Source: an uncultured Selenomonadales bacterium
GTDB lineage: Bacteria; Bacillota; Negativicutes; Selenomonadales; Selenomonadaceae
DNA: 64,000 nt
Direction of reading: 5' to 3'
Assembly (NCBI GenBank): GCA_900315155.1
Contig: OMYB01000001.1
Coordinates: 242,577 to 306,576, forward strand
The position numbers and the translations under genes were made by a program. This document shows, piece after piece, positions 28,058 through 36,431 of this stretch. A model generated the notes under the pieces. The model searched no databases and was not told where the DNA came from. It saw only the letters and a program-made list of their open reading frames with translations. The first letter of the stretch is position 1. Every line of letters starts with the position of its first letter.

Positions 28058-29986
28058 TTACTTTGCCTCCTTTGCCGGCTGAGCAGGCTGTTTCCCGTCT
28101 GCTGGTTTCGCAGGCTGTGCCGGGCTGGCGGCCTGCGGTGGGAATAACGTGATGGCGACATCCTTGTACTCCGTGCGGTAGTCGCCGTCATCGTTCTTGA
28201 AAATCAGCGTATGCTTGAGGAAATTCTGGTCGTCGCGTTTTGGATAATCGCGGCGGAAGTGGCCGCCACGGCTCTCCTTGCGTGCGATAGCACCCTGTAC
28301 GATGGCGCGCGAAACCTGCAGGAGGTTACCAAGCTCGAAATACTGCTCGAAGGCCGTATTGTAAACATGCGAAGGATCGCCAACATAGACGTTCTTATAC
28401 TGCTCGGTAAGAACATCCAGCTCCTTCGCAGCTTCCTGCAGCTGCTCCTCCGTGCGGAACACACCGCATTTGTACCACATGGTATTGACCATGTCATCGC
28501 GGATCTCCGGCACCGTACGGTTGCCGAGATGCGGGCGGTTCGTAACTTCCTCGAACACATCCATCCATTTCTTGCAGCCAGCCTTCAGGCCGTCCTGCGA
28601 GCCTTTATAGTCACGGCCCTTTACATAATCAGCCGCACCTTCACCAGCGACTTTGCCGAATACGAGCACCTCGGAAAGCGAGTTCGCACCGAGACGGTTC
28701 GCACCGTGGACGGAAACGCAGCTGCACTCACCGGCCGCGTAGACACCCGGCACGCGCGTCTCGCATGTATGGAAGTCCGCTACCTCAAGGCCGCCCATGG
28801 AGTAATGGCAGGTCGGCGCGATGAGAACCGGCTCCTTCGTGATATCGACGCCCGCAAAACGGTAGGAGAGATCGTAGACCTGCTGCAGCACAGCATGTAC
28901 GCGCTCCGGTTTGATGACGGTGAAATCGAGGTAGACACCGGCGTTGATACCCGTGCCGACGCCGCGTCCCTCCTCCATCTCTTTCGCGATGGACTGCGCG
29001 ACGATATCGCGCGTGGAGAGTTCCATGCGTTTCGGGTCGTATTTCTCCATGAAACGCTCGCCGTTCTTGTTTTTGAGCTGTGCACCCTCGGAGCGGCTGG
29101 ACTCAGAAAGCAATACGCCGTTGACGGCAAGGCCTGTCGGATGGAACTGCACCATTTCCGGATCTTTGAACGGGATACCGATATTCATACCTGCAACAAT
29201 GCCATCACCCGTCGAGCTGTACGGATTCGACGTGCGGATCCAGTAAGCACGGCCATAGCCGCCCGTTGCAATGATGATGGACTTCGCCGGGATACCGAGA
29301 ATATTGCCCGTGCGCATATCCATCGCGATAACGCCGTTGAGCTGATCCTTCTTCTCTCCGCCCATGCTGATCTCGAGCATCTGGCACTCGGAGATGAAAT
29401 CGACATTCTGCTTCAGGCACTGCTCGAAGAGCGTATGCACCATAGCATGGCCGGCGCGGTCCATGTAGTAGGCCGCGCGCGGCTGCGAAGAACCGCCCAT
29501 CTTGCGTTGGTGGATATAGCCGTCTTCCTGGCGGTTGTACGGATAGCCCATGTAATCCATCTCGAAGATGGTCTTGCCGGCCTCCTGCGCGAAGAACTCG
29601 ACAGCATCCTGGTCGTTGAGCCAGGCTCCGCCCTTGATGGTATCCTTTGCATGAAGTTCCGGCGTATCCTTGACGTTTGTACCAACGCCCGTGACGCCAT
29701 TCATACCGCCCTGTGCCATCGTCGATGCCGAGCGCGTCGGCGGCAGTTTCGTCATGACGCCGACTTTCAGGTTCTTGTCTTTACGCAGCGCTGCCAAGGC
29801 TGCATGCATGCCGGCGCCACCGCTGCCGATAACGAGCACATCATAGGTAGCCTCACCGAGGCGCACCTTCTTCGGGATATTGTTTCCCTTCCAGGCAAAC
29901 ATGCCGCCCGCGCCGAGTACGACGCCTGCGGCCGCTGCGGCAAGAATCGCCACCAGAGGGACGACGATTCCTTTACGCCTTTTCAT
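28058..29986 (-). CDS. Fumarate reductase flavoprotein subunit with N-terminal export or anchor segment
   Basis: Catalytic subunit of about 642 residues. A basic start MKRRKG and a hydrophobic stretch (about 7-31) precede the FAD-binding motif VIGSGGAG (52-59), so the protein is anchored or exported, perhaps by Tat. Substrate-site motifs are FHPTGL, RDIVAQ and CHYSMGG. The Tat match is weak because no Phe-Leu-Lys follows the Arg pair. The His that usually binds FAD covalently is Ala87 here (RSASTMAQGG). The C-terminus is a Pro/Ala/Lys tail. The ATG overlaps the receiver gene by 14 bases. With the HdrB-like subunit it resembles MfrABE-type enzymes; succinate oxidation is also possible. Confidence 0.92.
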   Translation of the reverse strand: MKRRKGIVVPLVAILAAAAAGVVLGAGGMFAWKGNNIPKKVRLGEATYDVLVIGSGGAGMHAALAALRKDKNLKVGVMTKLPPTRSASTMAQGGMNGVTGVGTNVKDTPELHAKDTIKGGAWLNDQDAVEFFAQEAGKTIFEMDYMGYPYNRQEDGYIHQRKMGGSSQPRAAYYMDRAGHAMVHTLFEQCLKQNVDFISECQMLEISMGGEKKDQLNGVIAMDMRTGNILGIPAKSIIIATGGYGRAYWIRTSNPYSSTGDGIVAGMNIGIPFKDPEMVQFHPTGLAVNGVLLSESSRSEGAQLKNKNGERFMEKYDPKRMELSTRDIVAQSIAKEMEEGRGVGTGINAGVYLDFTVIKPERVHAVLQQVYDLSYRFAGVDITKEPVLIAPTCHYSMGGLEVADFHTCETRVPGVYAAGECSCVSVHGANRLGANSLSEVLVFGKVAGEGAADYVKGRDYKGSQDGLKAGCKKWMDVFEEVTNRPHLGNRTVPEIRDDMVNTMWYKCGVFRTEEQLQEAAKELDVLTEQYKNVYVGDPSHVYNTAFEQYFELGNLLQVSRAIVQGAIARKESRGGHFRRDYPKRDDQNFLKHTLIFKNDDGDYRTEYKDVAITLFPPQAASPAQPAKPADGKQPAQPAKEAK

Positions 29987-30407
29987 CCTCCTCACCTGCT
30001 TTCTCTGCCTGTTCTTCTGTTCCCGGCAGCAGGCCAAGGTTTTTCATGACTTCTTCGACCTTCGCTGTGTCCACCGGCTTCGACGCATAGGCATCGCAGC
30101 CGAGCTCGAACGCCTGATCCACGTATTCGACATCGGCGATAGCCGTCATCATAATGATCGGGAGGTGCGGGAGATCATGCTGTTTTTCCACAGCGCGGAT
30201 GACCTTGAGTACCTTGAGACCATCGACCTTCGGCATCATGATGTCGAGGCAGAGAAGGTCATAGGGCTGCTTCTTCTTGACCGAATCCATGTAGAGATCC
30301 AAGGTCTCCATGCCGTCGACGGCAACATCGCACGGACCAAAGGTCGACATGAACTTCTCCATGAACACGCGGCTCAGTCTGTCGTCCTCAGCTATCAGTA
30401 TCTTCAT
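29973..30407 (-). CDS. Single-domain response regulator (CheY-like)
   Basis: A 144-residue receiver domain with no output domain. The acidic pocket is AEDD near residue 8, the phosphorylated Asp is in LCLDIMMP (about residue 55), with Thr in MMTA and Lys in ASKPVD. An acidic Glu/Ala-rich tail of about 20 residues follows. Its start overlaps the histidine kinase stop (ATGA) and its end overlaps the flavoprotein start. It could take phosphate from that kinase, from CheA, or both; no other CheY is encoded in the window. Confidence 0.92.
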   Translation of the reverse strand: MKILIAEDDRLSRVFMEKFMSTFGPCDVAVDGMETLDLYMDSVKKKQPYDLLCLDIMMPKVDGLKVLKVIRAVEKQHDLPHLPIIMMTAIADVEYVDQAFELGCDAYASKPVDTAKVEEVMKNLGLLPGTEEQAEKAGEEDEKA

Positions 30408-32251
30408 TTGGATATTCCCCCTTGTTGTTCCGGGTGATCGGCACCGGTTTCGGCGCTGGTATCGGCATTTCCATCTTCCAGTTTGCCCTCACAATAGGCG
30501 AGCAGGCTGCGGATATCTCCCAGGTCATCCTGTTCCGCCTTGACCGGGTTTATCTTCGGGACAGGTTGCTGTCCAGGCGGTACCTTTCCCTGACCCGTAT
30601 TCCGTTGTTCGAAATGAGGATTGAGGAACACCGACCGGTTCTGGAGTTCTTCCTCCACGGCATCTGCTTCCTCGAGGGGGAGCCAGAACGAGAACACGCT
30701 GCCGATCGTCGGGGCAGAATGCACCTCGATCTCGCCGCCCATGAGCACGATGAGTTTTTTGACGATCGTGAGACCGAGGCCAGAGCCTCCGAAGCGGCGC
30801 GTGATGGAGCCATCGACCTGGCTGAACGGCTGGAACAGTTTTTGCTGCTCCTCCACGCTCATGCCGATGCCCGTATCCCGCACAGTGATTTCTAGGGACG
30901 GCTGCCCCCGCCGCGTCCCACACGACGCCGTGACGGTTACGCCGCCCTCCTCCGTGAACTTCGTGGCATTCGTAAGCAGGTTGTGCAGGATTTGCCGGAA
31001 CCGCATCGGATCCCCACGCACGAGACGCGGAATGTCCGCATAGCGCGGAGGCTGGAAATAGAGTCCTTTCCTGCGCAGGATCTTGCTGTGGACGCGGCAG
31101 ATCCTCCGCAGGTTCTCGTGCAGATCAAAGCCGATATGCTCCAGCTCGAGCCTGCCATGTTCCATTTTAGAAAAATCGAGGATATCGTTGATGACGCGCA
31201 GCAGATCCTCGGAACACTGACGGGCGCTCACGAGGTTCTCCCGCTGCTCCTCCGTGAGCTCCGTATGCAGCGTCAGCTCGATCATGCCATTCATACCGTT
31301 GATCGGCGTGCGGATCTCATGACTCATATTCGCCAGGAATTCACTCTTCATGCGGCTTACGGACTCTGCACGCTGGCGTGCATCCTCCAGGGCCTGCTCC
31401 CGTTTTTTCCGTACGGAGTCATCGATGAGCGAGAGGACGATCTGCTTTTTGTTCTCCGTCGCCGTCTGCGAAACGAAAATCTTCAGCCAGATCGGCTCGC
31501 TGCGCATGCGGCTGTGCATGGAGGCCGTAAACTCGCTCGTAAAGTCATCATCCATCATGGCGGCCTCGATGTTGCGGCGGATGGGGCACAGCGGGCAGAG
31601 CGAGCCGTGACCGCAGCCTTTTTCATAGCTGTTTTCGCAGCGGAAGGCATCGCCGAATTGCTGACCGTACACCTTTGGATACGTCGTCTCCATCATCTCG
31701 AGACCGGCATCGTTGATGTTGACGATGGCGCCGCTTTCGTCGAGCACGCAAAGTCCCACCTTGGCCGCGCTGAACACGGCCCGCATGTAGATATGATCGA
31801 GCTCGATCTTCATCTCGAGCTGCCGCATGTGCGTGATATCGCGGAAAATGACGGAACAGCCGACGACCTCTCCCTCGCTGCTGAGGATGGGCGAGCAGGT
31901 CGCGGAGAGGAAAATCTGCTGTGCCCCGCGCAAAATACCGATGTTGCGCGCCAGTCCCACGGAATGCTTCTTCCGCATCGCCCGGGCGAGCGGGTCTAGA
32001 TACGGCCGCCCCGTCTTCACGTTCACGAGATGGCAGATATCCTCGAAATAGACCGCGCCGAGATCCCGGTCAGGTAAATCCAGCAGCTTGCGCGCCGCCG
32101 GGTTCAGGAATACCACGCGTTCCTGTGCATCCGTCAGGATGACACCATCACCGATATCGCCGAGCAATTCCTGCAGAACCGAGCGCGGAACCATGGACTG
32201 AGACGATACCATAGCCTCGGCTTCCTCCTGCGGATGCTTTGATGCTGTCAT
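30404..32251 (-). CDS. PAS domain sensor histidine kinase
   Basis: A 615-residue soluble kinase with no membrane segments. Order: PAS (about 25-135), second PAS (about 150-280), HisKA with the phosphorylated His311 in NMSHEIRTPING, HATPase_c (about 420-545) with GSGLGLTIVKKL, and a Gly/Glu-rich tail. The second PAS carries four Cys (205, 213, 219, 222) in a CGHGSLCPLC arrangement, a candidate metal or redox site. The ATG was chosen over a GTG three codons upstream because GGAAGGA lies 10 bases before it. It is five bases after cheB and overlaps the receiver gene. Confidence 0.92.
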   Translation of the reverse strand: MTASKHPQEEAEAMVSSQSMVPRSVLQELLGDIGDGVILTDAQERVVFLNPAARKLLDLPDRDLGAVYFEDICHLVNVKTGRPYLDPLARAMRKKHSVGLARNIGILRGAQQIFLSATCSPILSSEGEVVGCSVIFRDITHMRQLEMKIELDHIYMRAVFSAAKVGLCVLDESGAIVNINDAGLEMMETTYPKVYGQQFGDAFRCENSYEKGCGHGSLCPLCPIRRNIEAAMMDDDFTSEFTASMHSRMRSEPIWLKIFVSQTATENKKQIVLSLIDDSVRKKREQALEDARQRAESVSRMKSEFLANMSHEIRTPINGMNGMIELTLHTELTEEQRENLVSARQCSEDLLRVINDILDFSKMEHGRLELEHIGFDLHENLRRICRVHSKILRRKGLYFQPPRYADIPRLVRGDPMRFRQILHNLLTNATKFTEEGGVTVTASCGTRRGQPSLEITVRDTGIGMSVEEQQKLFQPFSQVDGSITRRFGGSGLGLTIVKKLIVLMGGEIEVHSAPTIGSVFSFWLPLEEADAVEEELQNRSVFLNPHFEQRNTGQGKVPPGQQPVPKINPVKAEQDDLGDIRSLLAYCEGKLEDGNADTSAETGADHPEQQGGISK

Positions 32252-32256
32252 GGGGT

Positions 32257-33318
32257 TCACTTCCTTCCCAATGCCATGAGTGCGGCGGGAATGCTTTTGA
32301 GCGGGAGCTGACGCTCCACGGCTCCGAGCTCCCAGGCGGCACGCGGCATGCCATACACGACGCAGGTAGCCTCGTCCTGCCCCAGGGTGCTGGAGCCGGC
32401 CTGCCGCATCGCGAGGAGTCCTTTGGCCCCATCCGCGCCCATACCGGTGAAAATCGCGCCGACGGCATGCGCCCCGACCACCTTTGCCACGGAGTCAAAA
32501 AGAACATCTACAGACGGCCGGTGTCCGTTGACGCGCGGTTCGGCACGGCAGGTGAGGCGCAGCAGGTGGCCGAGAGAGACGACGCGCATCTGCTGATCGC
32601 CCGGCGCCACATAGATGTGATTGGGCTGGAGCAGGTCGCCATCCGCTGCCTCCTTGCAGGAAAACGCCGACTCGTGGTTCAGCCGCTCGGCAAAGAGTCG
32701 GCTGAAATCCGGCGGGATATGCTGGACGACGGCAATCGGAGGCAGAGTCGGCCGCAGCATCCCGATCACCGTGGCCAGAGCCTCCGTACCGCCCGTCGAG
32801 GCGCCGAGAGCGATGAGGCGGCAGGAACCGATCTGTCCTTGATCCCCCGCGGGCATCTCCGCCGGGGCAGGGGCAAACGGCTCCCGCGCGCGGTGGTGAG
32901 GTTCTATGCTGCCGATCGTATGGTTCGTGTGCGCATCCCGCACGATGCGCTCGATTTTTCTTGCGAGCGTCACACAGAGAGCCTGCGCATCGCCTTCCGC
33001 AAAGCTCTTGACAAAGAAGCCTTTTGCCCCGGCGCGCATGGCGAGCTCCTGATATCGGGGCTCACTCGTGACGACAATCGTGGGCTGGTCGTATTGGGCG
33101 AGCAGTTTCGTCAGGAACTCGATGCCATCCATCTTGGGCATCTCCACGTCCAGGATCATGACATCGGGGTGAAAATCGAGGATGCGGTCTCTCGCCTCAA
33201 AAGGCTCCCCTGCCGCTGCTATCTCGCTGCCCGGCGGCAGCACCGCCAAAAGCCCGCGGCGCAGGAATTCGCGGAAAAACATCGAGTCGTCCACAACGAG
33301 GACGCGGATGGGCTGCAT
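32257..33318 (-). CDS. cheB: Chemoreceptor methylesterase/deamidase CheB
   Basis: Removes methyl groups from receptor glutamates. The 353-residue protein has an N-terminal receiver (VLVVDDSMFFREF; phospho-Asp in MILDVEMPKMDG) and a C-terminal esterase with Ser in ALGASTGGTEA, His in VVQHIPPDF and Asp in GMGADGAKGL. The ATG at 33316-33318 has GAGGTGA five bases upstream; a GTG three codons earlier is the alternative. Between cheR and the PAS kinase. Confidence 0.95.
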   Translation of the reverse strand: MQPIRVLVVDDSMFFREFLRRGLLAVLPPGSEIAAAGEPFEARDRILDFHPDVMILDVEMPKMDGIEFLTKLLAQYDQPTIVVTSEPRYQELAMRAGAKGFFVKSFAEGDAQALCVTLARKIERIVRDAHTNHTIGSIEPHHRAREPFAPAPAEMPAGDQGQIGSCRLIALGASTGGTEALATVIGMLRPTLPPIAVVQHIPPDFSRLFAERLNHESAFSCKEAADGDLLQPNHIYVAPGDQQMRVVSLGHLLRLTCRAEPRVNGHRPSVDVLFDSVAKVVGAHAVGAIFTGMGADGAKGLLAMRQAGSSTLGQDEATCVVYGMPRAAWELGAVERQLPLKSIPAALMALGRK

Positions 33319-33333
33319 GCCTATCACCTCACT

Positions 33334-34179
33334 TTACGCCAATGGCCGCCGATAGACCGATGGCATGACATAATCCAAGGGGACGATCTGACGGTCGATG
33401 ACCTCAGAATGTCCAAGAAAAAGATATCCTCCCGGCACAAGAAAATCGTAGAACTGCCGCACGAGTTGTGCCCGCGTCGGTGCATCAAAATAAATCATGA
33501 CGTTGCGGCAGAAAATGACATGAAACGGCTTGCGGAACGGAAATACCGGATTCATGAGATTGAACCGCCGATAAAGTACCTGATTCCTTATATGGTCTGT
33601 CACGCGCTCATGCCCCGCATCGATGCGGTGGAAATACGCCCTGCGCCAATGCTCCGGAAGGTCCTGCATCGCCTGAGACGGATAGACGCCCTCTTTGGCA
33701 AAGTCGAGCACCTCCTGCGAGAGATCCGTCGCAAGCAGGGTTTTCTCCCATCGCCCACCACGAAGTCCGAAAAAGTCCTCGAGCAGCATAGCGAGCGTAT
33801 AGGACTCCTGCCCGGTCGAGCATGCCGCACACCAGGTACGCACGTCTCCATCGCGAATACTTTCCGCGAGCCATGGAAGCACGGTATCCCGATAGTATCG
33901 GAAATGGTCCGCCTCGCGGAGGAAAAACGTATGATGTGTTGTAATGGCCTCGGCGAGATACTGCAGCAGCCGGCCGCTATGGTCCTGCTGCAAAGCTTTC
34001 AGGAATCCACGGGCATCCCCATACGCTGCCACCGGCCCTCCATCCGTGAAAAGCCGGTAAAGACGTGACTCAAGAAGGGCCTGTTTTTCCGGTGGCAGCT
34101 GGATGCCAAACTCCTGCGTCACGATCGCAGCATACCCCTGAAAGGTCTCCCGATCCATACGCGCATCCCCCTCTGCCAT
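33334..34179 (-). CDS. cheR: Chemoreceptor methyltransferase CheR
   Basis: S-adenosylmethionine-dependent methylation of receptor glutamates. The 281-residue protein has the N-terminal helical domain, THHTFFLRE near residue 81, the SAM loop AACSTGQESYTLAM near 118 and IFCRNVMIYFD near 225. Two starts are possible (34179 or the ATG at 34156-34158, which has GGGGGA upstream). Lies 29 bases after the chemoreceptor frame. Confidence 0.95.
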   Translation of the reverse strand: MAEGDARMDRETFQGYAAIVTQEFGIQLPPEKQALLESRLYRLFTDGGPVAAYGDARGFLKALQQDHSGRLLQYLAEAITTHHTFFLREADHFRYYRDTVLPWLAESIRDGDVRTWCAACSTGQESYTLAMLLEDFFGLRGGRWEKTLLATDLSQEVLDFAKEGVYPSQAMQDLPEHWRRAYFHRIDAGHERVTDHIRNQVLYRRFNLMNPVFPFRKPFHVIFCRNVMIYFDAPTRAQLVRQFYDFLVPGGYLFLGHSEVIDRQIVPLDYVMPSVYRRPLA

Positions 34180-34208
34180 TGCCTTTCCGCATTGCGGAAC
34201 TGACCTTT

Positions 34209-35900
34209 TTAGTATTTACCAAAGCCTTCTTCTTCCGTCAGGGCAATCTTCTGCGGATGACGAGACGTACCGGAAGGGGACTGCGGCTGCTGAGGCAGTC
34301 TCGGTTTCTTGATTTCACCGGCTCCGCCGTTGGATGCGCGGTATCCGGCGCCAAGGTCGATATGGAATGTCGCAGCCGTTTCCTTGAGGCGCTCGGCCTG
34401 GGCACTGAGTTCCTCGCTCGCAGAAGCGGCCTCCTCGCTCGTTGCCGAGTTTGCCTGCACGACCTGTGATACCTGCATGACACCCTGGTCGATCTGCTCG
34501 AGTGCCAGTTTCTGCTCGCCCGATGCCTTGGCGATCGAAGAAACGATATCGGCGACCTGGCCAACGTTCTCCATGATGACACGGAGCGATTCCGCCGTTT
34601 TCCCCGCGATTTCGCGGCCGCTGCCAACTTTCTGGATGGAGTCCTCGATCATATCCGTCGTTTCTTTTGCGGCCTTTGCGCTGCGTGCGGCGAGGTTGCG
34701 GACCTCCTCAGCGACAACGGCGAAGCCTTTGCCGTGCTGGCCAGCGCGTGCTGCTTCGACGGCGGCATTGAGAGCGAGAATATTGGTCTGGAAAGCAATC
34801 TCATCGATGACCTTGATGATCTTCGAGATGTTCGTCGAGGATACGTTGATGGCATCCATGGCCTGCAGCATTTCCTTCATATCGGTATCGCCGACCTGAG
34901 CCTGCTGACGGGCCCGCTCCGTGAGCTCGTTCGCCTTGTTTGCATTCTCGGCATTGCTGGCCGTCTGTGAAGAAATCTCCGAAATCGAGGAAGAAAGTTC
35001 CTCCACCGACGACGCCTGCTCGGCAGCGCCCTGCGAGAGCGAAACACTCGCATCGGACACGTTGCGCGCACCTGCAGCAACCTGATCCGCAGCCATGTGA
35101 ATCTCAGCCATGGACTGGTGCGTATGCTGGCGGAGATCCTCGAGAGAGGCAGCGACCTGCCCGATTTCATCCTGGCTGAGGATAAGGACCGGCTTCGTTA
35201 GCTCGCCGCCCGCGATCTCCTTTGCCGCTGCCGCGATATTCTCGAGGCGGACGCTGACCTGACGGGCCAGGCGGTAACCAAGGATGAGCGCCACAGCGAT
35301 GACGATGAGATTCAGCACCATGCTCTTCGTGCGGTTCGAGGACACTTCGTTGTTAAGCGTCTGCGACTCTACCTTCGCACCTTCGACGCACATCGTACCA
35401 ATCTTCTCAAAAGAATCGCCGAGCTGGGCTCCCATATCATGGACCGGCTTCAACTGTGGCAGGCCGTCAACGGGCTATCCCGGCTGTGCCTGAGCAGCCA
35501 TAAGAGCCGTGCGGGCCTCGCGGTAAGAAGCCATCTTGGACTTGACGTCGGACATGAGCTTTTTCGCTTCCGGGGACACGGCATACTTATTGAGTTCTTC
35601 GAGCTTTTCGTCGATCACTTTATCTTTTGCCTGGATCTCCCCCGCAATCTGCTGGCGTTCTCCCGGGTCCACACGGAAGAGGTAACGCGTAAGGCTTGCA
35701 CGGTCCTCGCTGAATGCTTTGCCCGTTTCGACGGCGAGAACGCCCGCATAGTTATCTTCAACCTGGATGCGCTGATAGTTCTTGTTCACATTTTCGACAG
35801 CTGACAGATTGAACGCCATCGAAAGGAGCATGAGCACGCCCATAACGGCAACGAGGCCAATGAGCTTCGTGCCGACCTTGATATCCTTGAATTGTTTCAT
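34209..35900 (-). pseudogene. Methyl-accepting chemotaxis protein interrupted by an in-frame amber codon
   Basis: Read through, this encodes 563 residues laid out as a normal chemoreceptor: membrane helix 1 (about 10-33), a four-helix-bundle type sensor, membrane helix 2 ([16 protein letters not shown]), HAMP and a full signalling domain. Codon 142 (35475-35477) is TAG inside the sensor, in the same frame on both sides, with no shift. CAG (Gln) one transition away would restore it. The ATG at 35898-35900 has AGGAGG 8 bases upstream. Translation could restart at a TTG at 35451-35453, giving a receptor without helix 1. A nonsense mutation, strain variant or base error are all possible. Confidence 0.85.
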
Positions 35901-35919
35901 TTCCCTATCCTCCTGACCC

Positions 35920-36414
35920 TCATTTGTCCGCATCATTCATGCCGCTGAGCAATTCCGTATCCTCCTCGGAGAACAGTTTCTGCCAGTCCAAAAGCAGCAC
36001 GACCTTGTCTTCTGCCAGCTTGCCGATGCCGCGTACATAGCGGTTCTGCGCGGCTTTTAGCTTGGGCGGCGGTACGACCTGCTCCGACGGGATATCGAGC
36101 ACCTCACTGACGCCGTCGATGATGAGGCCGACGAGTACATCCTCCGCCTCGATGACGATGACACAGGTGCGGTCCGTATATGCCCGAAAAGGCCGCCCGA
36201 ACCTCAGCCGCATATCGACGACCGGAATGATCTTGCCGCGCAGGTTTATGATGCCGCGCACGTAATCCGGCACCTCCGGCACCCCCGTAATCGGCAGGAT
36301 ACCGATGATTTCGATAACCACGCGGATGTCGATGCCGTAGAGCTCGTCGCCGAGCGTAAAGGTCAGATATTTATCCTTCTGGGTATCTTCTTCCTCCAGG
36401 ATTTCCTCAGCCAA
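35920..36414 (-). CDS. cheW: Chemotaxis coupling protein CheW
   Basis: SH3-like adaptor joining CheA to receptors. The 164-residue protein has KYLTFTLGDELYGIDI, the receptor-contact segment VRGIINLRGKIIPVVDMR and a C-terminus slightly extended past the core. It follows cheA by 17 bases and precedes the chemoreceptor by 19. Confidence 0.95.
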   Translation of the reverse strand: MAEEILEEEDTQKDKYLTFTLGDELYGIDIRVVIEIIGILPITGVPEVPDYVRGIINLRGKIIPVVDMRLRFGRPFRAYTDRTCVIVIEAEDVLVGLIIDGVSEVLDIPSEQVVPPPKLKAAQNRYVRGIGKLAEDKVVLLLDWQKLFSEEDTELLSGMNDADK

Positions 36415-36431
36415 TTGAATCCCTCCCTATG

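Noticed and set aside
35475..35477. Amber codon as pyrrolysine
   Set aside because: No pylT or pylS is visible in the window and chemoreceptor sensors are not known to use pyrrolysine. A nonsense mutation is simpler.
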